Shown here: positions 22,201 through 33,376 of the stretch, piece by piece
Layout of the letters: each line of letters starts with the position of its first letter
Numbering within the stretch: position 1 is the stretch's first letter
DNA from: Heliocidaris tuberculata
Taxonomy: Eukaryota > Echinodermata > Echinoidea > Camarodonta > Echinometridae
DNA length: 64,000 bases
NCBI GenBank assembly: GCA_025618425.1
Contig: CM046845.1
Span: forward strand, 32,299,899-32,363,898
Reading direction: 5' to 3'
Translations under genes and position numbers: made by a program
The notes under the pieces: model-generated
Seen by the model: only the letters and a program-made list of their open reading frames with translations
Told to the model about the DNA's origin: nothing
Database searches by the model: none

Positions 22201-25200
22201 CAATGTTATGTATAGGTGGGAGTATGCTTATGTATTTTTGTAGAGTACTGAAGTGTGACGTCATACCGGCCAAGTTGTCAAGGTTGCTGGTTCCAAACAA
22301 TTTTGTGCTAAACAATGGCGTGGTGATCACACCAGCGCCAAACACCGATATTGCCCTGCTCCAGCCCATCGCTTGAATTATTTCGCGGTGAACCTCATGC
22401 GCGAGCTCTGTTTGGAACCGGTATCTTGGACGACGAACGAATATGACGTCAGCACTTCAGTACTCTATAGCAGGACAGGTGTAGTAGGGTGGACCTTTAA
22501 TGCAAAGTCTCATTACTGTTATCAGTCAAGTCTCACCAGCCTTAACCCTAATCACACCAACATACTTACAGTTTGGTCAATCTTGCCCAGGATGGTCTCA
22601 ATGCTACCATGAGTCTTCATCAACTCATAGGCTCTCTTCATCCCAATACCCTTGATAGTACCACAGTAATCGCAGCCCATCAGAATACACAGATCAATGA
22701 ACTGATAAAAAGAGAATAATGATAGGTGATAATCAATCTTAAAAGAAAAATGGAACAGAAAATTTCTTACAAAATAATTACTGTTTAGTGTGTGGACAAT
22801 AAATTTGCCTCCTTTTTAAAATTTTCATTGAATGCACACAAAAATGTTCACAATTACTGCCCTAGTAATTACCTACAATTTTGTTTTTTGGAAAACATTT
22901 TCATATCTTCTGGTGTGTGTTTTCTTAGTAATCTAGCTGTTCCAAACACTTTGGATCAAAACTGCATAATAACACTTCATAGTACATACATAACTTATCT
23001 AATCTATCAATAGCAAATTGATTTAAGACATGACTGCCCTTCATTCCTATTAGAATTAGACAGTTTTGCACTGGCAGAAACAATTTTAAAGTTTCCTGTC
23101 CACATGTTTCCAGGAGTTTACCTCTATTTATCATAAAAATTTGATATCCAACAGTAGTATATCATATCAAACTAAATGATGCAACTGTACTGAATTCGTT
23201 GACTAACCTGCTGTCTATCCATGCCAAGACCCTCTAGAACTCTCTGGTAATTGAACTCTTGGACAGGCATTTTCCTATAAGAGGCAAAGTAAAAAATATT
23301 ATCCAGTACAGGAGTGGAAAATAAGGCAACTTTAATTTCAACTCATGACAATTTGGGATGAATAAACTAATGAATTGTAAATCATTTCTTTTGATGTTTG
23401 TCATTCTTTTTCATTCAAGGATCTTGCTGATAATGGAAAATGAGAGTACAGAAATTCTTTAATAATAATAATGATAACAGCTACGTATATATTGTGCACA
23501 TATCCATCCCAGGGGATGCTCAAGGCATCTACAAAGTACTATTATTACCCTGGCTTCAGCCCAGCTATGCTAAGGCTCTGAAAGCATTCAAGGAACAAGT
23601 TCCTACCAGGTACCCACTTACTACACCTGGGTGAAGAGTGGGAAGTGTAGATTAATGTCTTGCCAAAGGACATTAATGCCATGCTGGGACTCAAACTGCA
23701 AACCATGTGATCCACAGTCAAGTGACTCTTTAGAAGATATACGAATCTTAATCTTAATGGACAAATTAGTTTTTCAGGGTTCAGGGTTCAAGCACGCAAT
23801 CTGCATGCTCAGATACTGAGGGGTGCTAACTCTGTGTAAAATTACAGGAATAAACAACTTTCTGGCTCTTACCAGATAAAATGATGATGTGATTACAAGG
23901 AGGATTTACACTCATTTCATAGACCAGTACAACAATCAATATTAACCTTTTAGTCACTAAACCGCCAGGGACCGCCCTTCTTATTACTCACTGAACCGCC
24001 CGGGACCGCCCGTGGACTTTGACCTGTGTAATACTACAGCAAATGTATTGTAGAGGATATAGAGCGCTGAAACTTTGTGTGTGCTATCTTTACACATGAG
24101 CCATTTAGAATCCGCATTGAAGCGATGCATTACTGTGGAAAGATTTTGTGTACAGCAGAGAGTCTATGCCGCAAGATGGATTACTGAAACTGAGTTCAGT
24201 GAGTAAATGACTACAATATGCGTAATCCTCAGTGACTAAAAGGTTAATGTACTTCACGTTACAAAATCCCCACCTTCTGAACGTCACATCAGTATATACA
24301 AACCTTGCTTCACTGGCTGTGAGATGCCTGAGTAGTACATTGCCTCCAAACGTCAAGGCATCCATGTCTTCTGTTCCAACTGCATACACCTTGCCTTTCT
24401 TCACCAGTTCACAGCACTGTGCTTCTGCTTCACCTGGAGCCTACAAGAACATTTAAAAGGAACAAATATTTTTATATGTCAACAATGTGTACACATCTGG
24501 AAAAGATGACTGAATAAATTGTTCAATTATGAGGATCTTTCAAATCTAAATGAATTATTTATCATTCAAGAATCATGTGCATACCAGTGATCTTTCAAAT
24601 AAAAAGATTTGGGAGTGGCAAAATAAAACCTCTCACAGTATCAAATATTTTATTAAAGGGCAATCCAACCTTGGTAATGAGATGATTTGTGTGAAAGCAT
24701 AAAAATAAGAAAAACAGGAGGGTGAAAGTTTGAAAGAAATCGGACAAGGAATAAGAAAGTTATGGATGTTTGAAAAATGAGATCACTACATCTATGCGAA
24801 TCTCAAATTGGCAATTTGGTGATTCGATTGTGACATTTTTGTGGACAATTCTCCCATTTGTCGTACACAAAAATATCATTAATTTGCGGTTTTCTTCGAG
24901 GCGCTTTTACCCTCAGGGCAGTACTCAAAATATATTGGAGATAGCATTTTGTTATAGGTCCTCATGAAAGAAAAAGATTGTACTGAGTAATACATTTTGA
25001 AAAAAGTGACATTTAATCATTTTGTGTGTTGGAGTGAATGGGGGAGTTGTCCACAGCTACATCACAGTAACATTACCTATTCGGCCAATTTGAAATTCCC
25101 ATATGTATAGTGATTACAACTTTCAAAAATTCATCTCAGAAATTCATAACTTTCTTATTGCTTGTCCAATTTCGTTCAAACTTTCACCAATCTGCTTCTC

Positions 25201-28200
25201 TGATTTTTCCTCTTTCTTTCAAAGCAACTTGCTATTAAGGTTGGATTTCCCTTTAAAGACATATACCATTTATATAAACCATGAAATGAGCATATCATGA
25301 TACTTATCACATACATGTACATGTAATTCAATAGGTCATAGAAATTTCATCAAGTTTTACCAATAATCAAGACAGCCATAATCCACATGGGTACAAAACT
25401 AAGAACAAAAACTCACCCTGACATACGGGATGCCCATGAGCTTGAGAAGTTTCTGGCATTCCTCATTGTGTTGTTGAGTCACCTTTACCAACCTTCTCTC
25501 AAACTTGTTCATATTCTCCTGGTCTCCTTGCTCCTTGGCTTTCTCCAGCTCCTTCTCAGCATCGGCTCTCATCTCCCTCCTCTTGGTCAGTTCTCCAGAT
25601 TTCAGCTCAGGAGGCTTGCCATCAAACACATAACTGTTGAACAGGAAAAAAACATTTAGTCAAGGCTCAACAATGACAGTTACAAAGGGCAAATGACCTT
25701 ATAAATATTCTAGAATTTTGAAAGTTTTCATCACTTTAATGTGTTCTTTAAAGAAATATATCTCTGCCCCACCCTATTTTTACAAGCTGAAAGGATGGAC
25801 CTGCTGAAAGTGACCCTTTTACCTAGATGTATGTGTGGAGCAGAAGATTCCTGATTTAATGAATAAAATTTGTTTCTGATCTATTCTGCCATTTTTGCTA
25901 ATGTAACCCAAACCCCCACTTAAGTTATTATGTGCATCACTTCATTTTCTAGTATGGTCTTTGAATGGACTTCACTAACATCCTGATCAAGGTTCCAATA
26001 CTGAGGCCAAGAGCAGCCAGACAACCTGAATGAATACCAAAGCAATTTAAGATCTATACACTCAGTGCTTAACACTAAAGGGATCGGGGACACACAGACT
26101 CTCTAAGTTTTACTCAGGACCCCCCCCCCAAAAAAAAAAAAAAAAATAAAAAAAAAAATAAAAAAAAATAAATAAATAAATAATAAAAAAAATTTAAAAA
26201 AATCAATAAATACAAAAATAAAAAATAAAACAAGGTCCTAGTGTATACAGTTCCCCAATACTTTGCTCTGAACCACCAGGAAAATTCAGTGTGCAACCCT
26301 GTATGCTTCTGAAGCAACTTTTAAAGATAAATATCTCAGAAGAAAATGGATAGTCCGTATGAGTAAGTTCATATTTTGTCATTATTTCTTACCAGGGCTT
26401 GAGTCCATTCTCTATCATCCTGATGGTACGATAAAACATCCCCATCAGATGGCTGCAAGAAAAAACATTAAATTAAAATTTAATTGCTTTCAAATTGTCT
26501 TGATGATTTCAAAAATTGCACATTAATTTACAGTACACATTTTATTGTAATTATGTTACTAAAATTTAATTACACTTTGCGCTTGTGATAAGGGCTACAT
26601 CACTCATACATTTACAAGGTGATTTGAGATGAACTTCAAGGGGAACATTAATAATAAATACAGCACATTGTAGTGCGCCATCGATCTAGTACATTATTCT
26701 CAGGTGCTGAAGGACATTGAGAGGATCTGCACCAATATGGAAGGAAAACAAGTATTTTAAATCAAATAATTCTCATGTTAGAAATCTAAACCTGTACAAG
26801 AGAGATAAGAAAAAGCCCTGAAAAAAGCCATCCAACAATTCAATCATACTTTGCTAAAGCCACATATAAGAATGTTTGTATCTAGGCTACATAAAGTTAC
26901 CTTGTTGTTTCTCCTTCCTCATTTGTAAGCACAGAACCATCCTGCCGAACAGCAATCAAGAATTGATAGATACACATAGAAGCATCTATGGCAACCTTAC
27001 GACCTAGAGGAATGAAAGGTGGAAAGAAAACATTATTATAAATCAATTGAATCTTCAAAACTAGACTAGATACAACATTTATACAAATCATAATACAGGC
27101 CAAATTAAAATAGTTTGTTTGTGTTATAGTATGCATAAATTGTAATCACTTGGGAAAAAGAAATATAAGTTTGTTTAAATCGGCATATGGCAAAGACATG
27201 TGTTTCCATACTCCATGTAGACCTAGATCTACTAACTGTTTGCTGGAAGACCAACATTCCCTAATTTGGAGGTTCATCTATAAAGAATCCATGAAAATAT
27301 TAATCTGCTTTTCATACAGACATAATACATTTTGCAGTTGTACATGTACATGTACATCTCATAAACTAAGATAAAATATTTTACTACTTTAAATAATATT
27401 TCCGAATTGGGGGGGGGGGGGCGCGCTTTGGTCACCCAACCAATGAACCAGAGCAACTCTATTAATTGCAAAAGAAATCGTAGACCTAGACCTACATGAA
27501 ACTTTGCTGATGATCTGAGAGAAAAAAAGAGATTAGTAGCACGGTGGCAGGCATGAGGGGGGGGGGGGGGGGGGAAGGGGTCAAGGTTTTCTCTTTTATT
27601 CTTTTTTTATTCTTTTTTCATAAACTGATTGCATAATCCATGTAAGACCAAGTGCAGAGTTCATCGAACAAGATCTAACAGCTACATGTACATTCAACAG
27701 ATAGGGCCAAGCAGGGTTGTCACCAGGGACTTTTTAGTGGTGGAAATTTTATTGCCCGTGAGTTACTTACGGGCGAGTTTTCTCAAAACCCGAACATGTG
27801 CAAATCAGCTGATTGCGACATTCCAGCTCGGAGACAAGTACAGTGCGTAGTGATTTGATGTTGGGCATGCATGCACGGATACGGGTACGGGTACGTGAAC
27901 AATTTATACGTAAATATGATTCGTATTTGGGAAGGAGCTGCGCTGCGCTAGTGGTTGTGTATAGGTGTATACCTTCCAGGAAAATTCCTCGCGCCGTTTC
28001 ATGTAAATTTGCTTATGCGTACGTATAATTTTTTCATTGAATCTGCTGGCTTAAACCACAATTGCATGTTCGTAGGTCAAAATTGTAGATTTTTTTCTTT
28101 GTCAGTGGGGAAATTAGTGCCGGGCGGGCGGGTGTGATATTGCATTGAGTGCCGGTTGGAAATTTCGAGTGGTGGAAGGTTCCGACCGGCGCCGACCACC

Positions 28201-31200
28201 GTAGTGACAACACTGGGGGCAAGTGGTTGATCGTCCAAGCAGGACCATTGGGAGAGGGGGTGTGAGGGTGTGAACCCCCCCCCCCCCCCCCCATCAAAAT
28301 GTTTACTGGTTGTCAGCAAATAGAAAGAACTTGGGGGGGGGGTTTAAAAACTTATAGGAAAGTTCTCAGCTATTTTTTTAAAAAACTGGTTAAACACCCC
28401 CAACCCCCCCCCCCCCCCCCCATTCACAATGGTCTCACGACAGCCCTATTTTGATACGTGTTACAAAATTAACATGCACTTCCATCATCACGATCATGAT
28501 GGGAAGTCTGCCAACTACACTTGTGACCACGGTGACAGTTTCAATTTCAGTTTCATGATAATTGATATGCTACGTTGCTACCCCTGTTACTTTAACTCAA
28601 AACTACTCATAACATGATGTCATGAGTGTAGTGTACCTAATTGCTTTGGTCAAAAATCAGAGAGGCGACCGTCCGATTTGTAGCCTGCCCGGGCGCCGCT
28701 GGAATTGAGGCATCGGCCAAAGATTTTTAGAGAAGTCAAGTGACTGTAAAGTCCTAGCGATGCATGGGCGGTGCCCTGTCGATTTTCCGTCGGTTGCCAG
28801 TCGATTTTAGGTCAGAACTGGGCGAAATCAGGGCAGCATCCAGGCAGTGACCAGCTGATGACAGCGAACGCTCGATAAGGACGGCGCTCGGGCATGGAGC
28901 GTATTTTTGGGCGGCGAGTGAAAAGCCGATAGGCATGGCAGGCAACACCAGAATTTTAACTCCACACTAAAACTTCAGCGGTGACTGAGCGATGCCCCGA
29001 AAACCAGCGGTGCACGGGCAGCCAACGCTCGGTGCCCGGGCGAAATCGGCTAGAAACTCGCCGCCCAGAAGCCGAGCAGGCTAATTTTGGGGGTTGTGAC
29101 CACAGCCTTATGTAGCCTGGAAGGCTCCTTGAAAGCTAATGATTATGGTATTGTAGTTTATCCTTGGCTTGGAGTCTCCTTCAAAGTTCAAGGCTAAGTG
29201 AGCATGGTGGGTAAGTCTACCAGTTACATGCCATTTTTCCAAAGGTTCATAGACCTAATGCACTTGTCAATGTAAAGTCCCACCCTGCTACCCCCGGACT
29301 TGGGTGCGTCATTTCCTGGTTTGGTCAGTCAAATTTGTGACCCAGGTGTGCGTCATTTAACAAGGTTTGTCGGTCAAATTTGTGACCGAGGTGTGCGTCA
29401 TAATCCTATCCTTGATCAGTCAAAAAAATGACTTGGTGTCAGTCATGGTACGTCATTTGGCTATGGAAAAAACAGTGAAGTTTCACACGCACGCCGCGCG
29501 CGTGAAATGCATGAAATTTCGTGCGCCATTACAAGCAACCCGATCATGGATCTGATATTGACAAGCCAGTCCTCTAAACACGCCATGTGTATTTCTATAC
29601 GTGGGGGTTTAATAAATTTAGGTGAATTTGGGGAGTTGGGTGCTATTCGCAAACACACAAGAATATTTACCTTCTATACAGCCCAACGCGATGCCCCGGA
29701 CCAGCGCTCAAAATACACGGGGGCGACAGGCGATTCGCCTCCGTATACGCGTAGCGTACAAAATCGCATCCGTGAAATAAATCACGAGGGCGATTTTTTC
29801 ATGAGCAACTAAAAAAATCGCCCCCGTCAAAATTTCCTGTAGGTTAACACCAGAAACCACAACTTCGGTTTTGCAACTTTTAAATTATGAAATCACTTGT
29901 TCTCCGTAAGTAAATGATTTTGATAAATGAGATTGAGAATATCAATCAAAGGCAATACCAATCAAACTTGCGGCCGCAGCCAGGTCCGGCTCGGCCCGAG
30001 GTACGCGACGATCATTGAAATAACGCTGCATGTATTGTTGATATTAGTACCGGTACGGTACATGTAACTTGTACTTGCTTGCTGCAAAGATGGGACGCCT
30101 GTCAAATAGAAGTTCGTATCTTAAAATGAAAGAAAACATCACAAAACACACAGTAACGATACAGATTAAGACAAAGTGATACCTTGCTTGAGAAAATATT
30201 CCTAAATAAATCCAAGAACTATCACAGAAGTTCCATGTTAGAAGAGCTGTGGCCCAAGGTTTTTCAACAACTCCAAAACGTTTGAAGTTTCCCCCATTTC
30301 ATACCCATGCATAGGGAGGTTCGCTCCCCTGCTCTAGCTGCCCAGCAAGGCTGCACATTCTGCTGAAATAAGAAGAGCTCTCTCTCTCCACGTGGCTTGT
30401 GCATAATTTGCATACTAAGCTCAACCAAATGCGCATTGGTTGAGCTAGTACGGTATGCAAATTGATTACTCAGCCAATGCGCATTGCTTGAGCTAGTAGT
30501 ATGCAAATTATGCACAAGCCATGTGGAGAGAGATTTTCTTATTTTAGCAGAACGTGCAGACTTGCTGAGCGGCTAGAGCAGGGGAGCGAACCTCCCTATG
30601 CATGGGTATGAAATGGGGGAAACTTCAAACGTTTTGGAGTTGTTGAAAAACCTTGGGCCACAGCTCAATGTTTTGTCAGTCAAAAAAGTGTCTGAGGGGT
30701 GCGTCAAAAACCATGTATGGTCATCCAAAAAATGACCATGACGCACCCATGTCCGGGGGTAGTAGGGTGGGACATTACATTGACAAGTGCATAATTCCGA
30801 AGGTTAGTTACTCCGATGGTTCGTAATTCTGAAGTTTCATAATCCTGAAAATGAAAAAGGGTTCATAATTCCGAAAATGAAATAGATCTAGGGTTCATAA
30901 TTCTGAAAATGAAATAGGGTTCATAATTGCAAAAATTTAAAAAGGGTTCAGATTTTCCAAGGTTCGTAATTCCAAAAAGTTATCTAGGACTTTATTGCAT
31001 TTTCGGAATTACAAACTTTCAGAAATTTTAGATCTATGAACCATTTTTCATTTTCAGAATTATGAACCTAGACTATGACTATTTCATTTTCGGAATTACG
31101 AACCTTCGGAATAACGAACCTTCAGAGAAATGAATCGAATGTTCGAAATTATGAACCCTAGGTCTATTTCATTTTCAGAATTATGAACCCTAAATTTGTG

Positions 31201-31566
31201 TTTCAGAATTATTACAACGAACCTTCGCAATTATGAACCTTCAGAAAAATGAACCTTCAGAAAAGCGAGTACCCCCAGTCTACCAATACTCATGATACTA
31301 GACCGATGGGATCTGTCTCTTCCTCGGAGAACTTCTCTTTTTCATTACTGACGTTTGTTGGTCATTTCTCCTCCTTAGAACTGACCAACAAACGTCAGTA
31401 ATGAATGAAAAAGAGAAGTTCTCCGAGGAAGAGACAGATCCCATCGGTCTATACCAATACAGACTCCGAGTCCCACATACTTACCAAAATAGCTTTTAAA
31501 TTCATGTTCTTTCACAGCTCCAGGAGCACAGTCAGCAATCAATCTCGAAAGATTGTGAATTCCCAT
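19234..31566 (-). CDS. FEN1: Flap endonuclease 1
   Basis: Eleven exons join in perfect phase: 31566-31485, 27003-26901, 26452-26393, 25633-25417, 24440-24304, 23274-23208, 22701-22570, 21365-21279, 20814-20750, 19793-19673 and 19302-19234 (TAG). They give 379 residues, against 380 in human. Numbering is collinear with human FEN1 and all active-site acidic residues are present: D34, D86 (VFDGKPP), E158/E160 (GEAEA), D179/D181 (TEDMDAL) and D233 (MGCDYC). The PCNA-binding PIP box QGRLDSFF is at 337-344, followed by a Lys-rich tail. FEN1 removes 5' flaps in Okazaki fragment maturation and long-patch base excision repair in the nucleus. The ATG gives MGIHNL, matching the family's MGI start, which threads the DNA once the initiator Met is removed. 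The gene is divergent from NUP93 and convergent with LRRC69. Its introns carry SINE and foldback insertions. Confidence 0.97.
20480..20749. mobile_element. Partial copy of a multi-copy foldback family (FEN1 intron 9)
   Basis: Matches the right half of the element at 39709-40095, for example the stretches around TTTCTTTCACAATG and GGAACTCAACTTTATC. The left half is absent or too diverged. The same family recurs at 42470-42735 and 53113-54120. Confidence 0.7.
21437..21705 (-). mobile_element. tRNA-derived SINE candidate
   Basis: On the minus strand it starts GGTGTCGTAGTTGAGTGG, resembling a tRNA A box, and ~40 bases on has GGGTTCGCCCC, resembling a B box. The body shares blocks such as GTAGATTAATGTCTTGCC and ATTCAAGGAA with the copy at 23463-23745. 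It ends in (ATA)n. It sits in a FEN1 intron. Confidence 0.6.
22241..22467. mobile_element. Foldback MITE with CRE-like TGACGTCA near its termini
   Basis: Left TAGAGTACTGAAGTGTGACGTC and right GACGTCAGCACTTCAGTACTCTA are inverted copies, with a further inverted GGTTCCAAAC pair inside. 227 bp, in a FEN1 intron. Each arm contains a GACGTCA element resembling a CREB site. The rest of the intron shows nothing. Confidence 0.7.
23463..23745 (-). mobile_element. Second tRNA-derived SINE candidate
   Basis: Shares several blocks with the copy at 21437-21705 in the same orientation, including GTAGATTAATGTCTTGCC and the CTGGGTG segment. The tRNA-like head is more diverged. It lies in a FEN1 intron beside (AAT)n at its other end. 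Confidence 0.55.
24653..25256. mobile_element. 604-bp foldback element in a FEN1 intron
   Basis: Ends TTAAAGGGCAATCCAACCTT and AAGGTTGGATTTCCCTTTAA are inverted. Homology between the arms continues ~150 bases inwards (GTGAAAGTTTGAA, GGACAAG.AATAAGAAAGTTAT). It resembles the 57127-57717 family in layout but not in detail. Confidence 0.75.
26110..26235. repeat. A-rich low-complexity tract
   Basis: C9 followed by ~110 bases of A/T-only AAAT-type sequence, in a FEN1 intron. It may be the tail of a decayed retroposon. No coding signal. Confidence 0.7.
27712..28215. mobile_element. hAT-like non-autonomous element
   Basis: Ends CAGGGTTGTCAC and GTGACAACACTG are inverted with one mismatch. It is flanked by GGGCCAAG (27704-27711) and GGGGCAAG (28216-28223), an 8-bp duplication with one difference. 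504 bp in FEN1 intron 1. The interior is GC-rich at the right end. Poly-G/poly-C runs at 27408, 27557, 28277 and 28407 surround it. Confidence 0.7.
28640..29110. other. GC-rich unassigned stretch in FEN1 intron 1
   Basis: Much more GC-rich than its surroundings, with repeated CCCGGGCG, GGGCGG and CGGC motifs. No terminal repeats or ORF with a recognisable domain were found. It may be an old MITE. Confidence 0.4.
29259..30791. mobile_element. 1.5-kb element with ~50-bp terminal inverted repeats
   Basis: The left end TGCACTTGTCAATGTAAAGT, continuing through CCACCCTGCTACCCCCGGAC and GTGCGTCAT, is found inverted at the right end, finishing TGACAAGTGCA at 30791, with few mismatches. The interior shows repeated GTGCGTCA motifs and a nested 423-bp palindrome. 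No transposase ORF. It lies in FEN1 intron 1. Confidence 0.78.
30244..30666. mobile_element. 423-bp nearly perfect palindromic foldback element
   Basis: From GAGCTGTGGCCCAAGG to CCTTGGGCCACAGCTC the two halves are inverted copies for ~190 bases each, nearly identical over the outer 90 and with a few differences inside. The centre is near 30455. It is nested in the 1.5-kb element, so it is the younger insertion. Confidence 0.85.
30792..31262. repeat. Minisatellite of GGTTCATAATTCCGAAAATG units in both orientations
   Basis: Left half: at least five degenerate units (GGTTCATAATTC.GAAAATGAAATAG) in one direction. Right half: the same unit inverted (CATTTTCGGAATTA.GAACC), also five or more times. 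The array is thus itself a large inverted repeat. It abuts the 1.5-kb element with no gap. Confidence 0.8.
31300..31450. repeat. Young 151-bp inverted repeat 34 bases from FEN1 exon 1
   Basis: AGACCGATGGGATCTGTCTC and ~45 further bases are exactly inverted in the right arm, ending GGGATCC-less CCCATCGGTCT at 31450. The only arm difference I see is a 4-base CATT insertion or slip. The central loop is ~17 bases. Its right end is 34 bases from the exon 1 splice donor. Confidence 0.9.
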
Positions 31567-32046
31567 CCTGATTTCAACTCAAAGCCAAGCAAATTTTAGT
31601 TAGATTTGGAGATGGAGAGGCAGAGAGGAGCTGCGCCAGGCTGTCAGTCAGTCAATAACCAGCTCAGTCAAGTTTTCCTAGGCTGAGCAGCTAGATCTAA
31701 TTTAAATCTAGACCTCCGTCACCATACTATAGTACAGGCTCTAAGACTATTACTAATTAACGTTTTATAGTCTGAAGGAAGGTTTATGGTGTCCACATGA
31801 ACATGTGCGCAGCTGGGATATGTTGCAGCTGATCTTGGACTTGGCAAGCTTTAACTTTTTTATAGTTTTGTAAACATTAACATGATACGCACATGCACAG
31901 GCCGGCTAGGCGCAAGTACTGGCGCGCGCAAAAGTTCGCGGGCCGGATTTGTGCACACAAAATTACTCCACTAAGTGCTTCCTGTCATTCATTCATTCAT
32001 ATCATTTGAACAGAAAAGAGAGTGACGGATCAGAAATTTCAGCACG
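31567..32046. promoter_or_regulatory. Divergent FEN1/NUP93 promoter region
   Basis: Between the FEN1 ATG (minus) and a strong plus-strand donor CACG/GTAAGTAT at 32046/32047. Holds GC-rich blocks (CGCGCGC and GCGGGCCGGA near 31920-31950) in otherwise AT-rich DNA. No TATA box is obvious in either direction. The shared head-to-head arrangement is inferred. Confidence 0.5.
32000..32046 (+). other. NUP93: Candidate non-coding first exon of NUP93
   Basis: Ends at a consensus splice donor (G/GTAAGTA). The next plausible plus-strand acceptor before the NUP93 ATG is at 36787/36788 (TTGGTGTCAG), leaving 36 bases of 5' UTR. The start of this exon is unknown, and its link to NUP93 is an inference. Confidence 0.4.
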
Positions 32047-32286
32047 GTAAGTATATTAATTCATTTACTCAAATGATCAATGGGAATGTCTGACCTTCGA
32101 ATAACATTATGCTATGGTTTGAAAATTTTTGCTTGTTCAGTTGTTGATTGACAGGTTTTTGTTTTGTGGCTGTGCCTGTAAGGCCGTAACAGAAAGTTGT
32201 GTGTGAAAAAGAACAAGAGGAATTAAGGGTGCAGTGCCCGGTCATCAACCAACTTTAATACCAAGGCAAGGGCCTAACTTTAAAGG

Positions 32287-32612
32287 ATGCGGGCTAACTC
32301 GGCACTAGGGCGAACTCGGCCTTGGCGGAAAATCGCCGCGGAGTGAGCCCAGAGAGTTAAAGTGATCGCAAACACTTGCGTTGAATTTCGCATTTAATTA
32401 CACATTTCAAAACACTTAAATTCAAATTATTTGATAGCAATGTGTAAAATGATTAGCAAAGAAGTAATGTTGGTAATTTCAAGAAGTAAAATTATGCAAA
32501 ACATGAAATTTAAGGCTAAAAAAGGGTACGGTGCGTAGCGTGGAGTTCAACTCTTGAAACATAGTCACCGTGCAGTGCCGAGTTCGCCCTAGTGCCGAGT
32601 TAGCCCGACCCC
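32287..32612. mobile_element. MITE flanked by a 10-bp duplication
   Basis: Inverted ends share GGGCTAACTCGGCACTAGGG and continue to CGAACTCGGC. ACTTTAAAGG flanks both sides exactly (32277-32286 and 32613-32622). 326 bp, no ORF, in NUP93 intron 1. The outermost few bases of the two ends differ. Confidence 0.8.
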
Positions 32613-32763
32613 ACTTTAAAGGGAGCCACCGCTCGTATCCATGTACGTTCAATTTCATTCGCTTGCCCCTATTGCAAGGCCGTGCATAACAACAGTCTTG
32701 GAGCAGCGAACAAAATTGCCGTCGAGGGTGGGGTAGTTTGTAATTGTCAGTTGGGTTGTTCAG

Positions 32764-33210
32764 CAGTAGAGGCGCACGGCCGATATCGGAGACTCTCTCC
32801 CATTTGGGAGATTGTCTCTGTTATCAGAGACTTTCATAAACATTTTTGGTAGCCAATGTGGGAGACAGTCTCCCATTTGGGAGATCGATTTTCTTTGTTT
32901 ACATTTGCGACCAAGGGATTACCTCGGCGCAAAAAGAAAATGTGATAAGCAGATTCCTCATGATAAATTACCCCTTTTGACCGTCTACTTCCAAGATTCA
33001 CCGTCTACTTTTGTTTTCATAACATTTTTTGTTATGACCCACACACAAAACAAATGGGTTTCTGACCTCAGTCAGGCAAAAATTTGGCTGGGATAAACTG
33101 CCTTGTTGTTGGTGTTGTTTCTTTTATCCTTTTGTAAGCTAAGTCTCCAATATGAGAGACAGTCTCCCAAATGGGAGAGAGTCTCCGATATCGGCCGTGC
33201 GCCTCTACTG
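32764..33210. mobile_element. 447-bp MITE with ~50-bp perfect terminal inverted repeats
   Basis: Ends CAGTAGAGGCGCACGGCCGA and its exact inverse finish at 33210. TTCAG flanks both sides (32759-32763, 33211-33215). Inside each arm the self-complementary CTCCCATTTGGGAG recurs, three times on the left and once (as CTCCCAAATGGGAG) on the right, so it can fold at two scales. Confidence 0.85.
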
Positions 33211-33376
33211 TTCAGTTCGTCTTTCTTCGGTCGAATGCGTATCACTGCAATTGCGTGCTCGTTTACCGAAGATGTGCGGAGATTCCTGAATATTACCCGA
33301 GCCAGGCCAAGCTCCAAAACACCACGATTGCGACTTTTCGGTCCCTTTAACTGTTAGCAGTTGAGTGTATAGTCAA

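Noticed and set aside
28034..28319. Minus-strand ORFs with Gly and Pro runs
   Set aside because: They are generated by poly-G/C tracts and the end of a hAT-like element; no protein family is recognisable.
29461..29812. Pair of opposite ORFs of 65 and 101 codons
   Set aside because: Both fall inside the 1.5-kb TIR element, are short, and show no transposase motifs.
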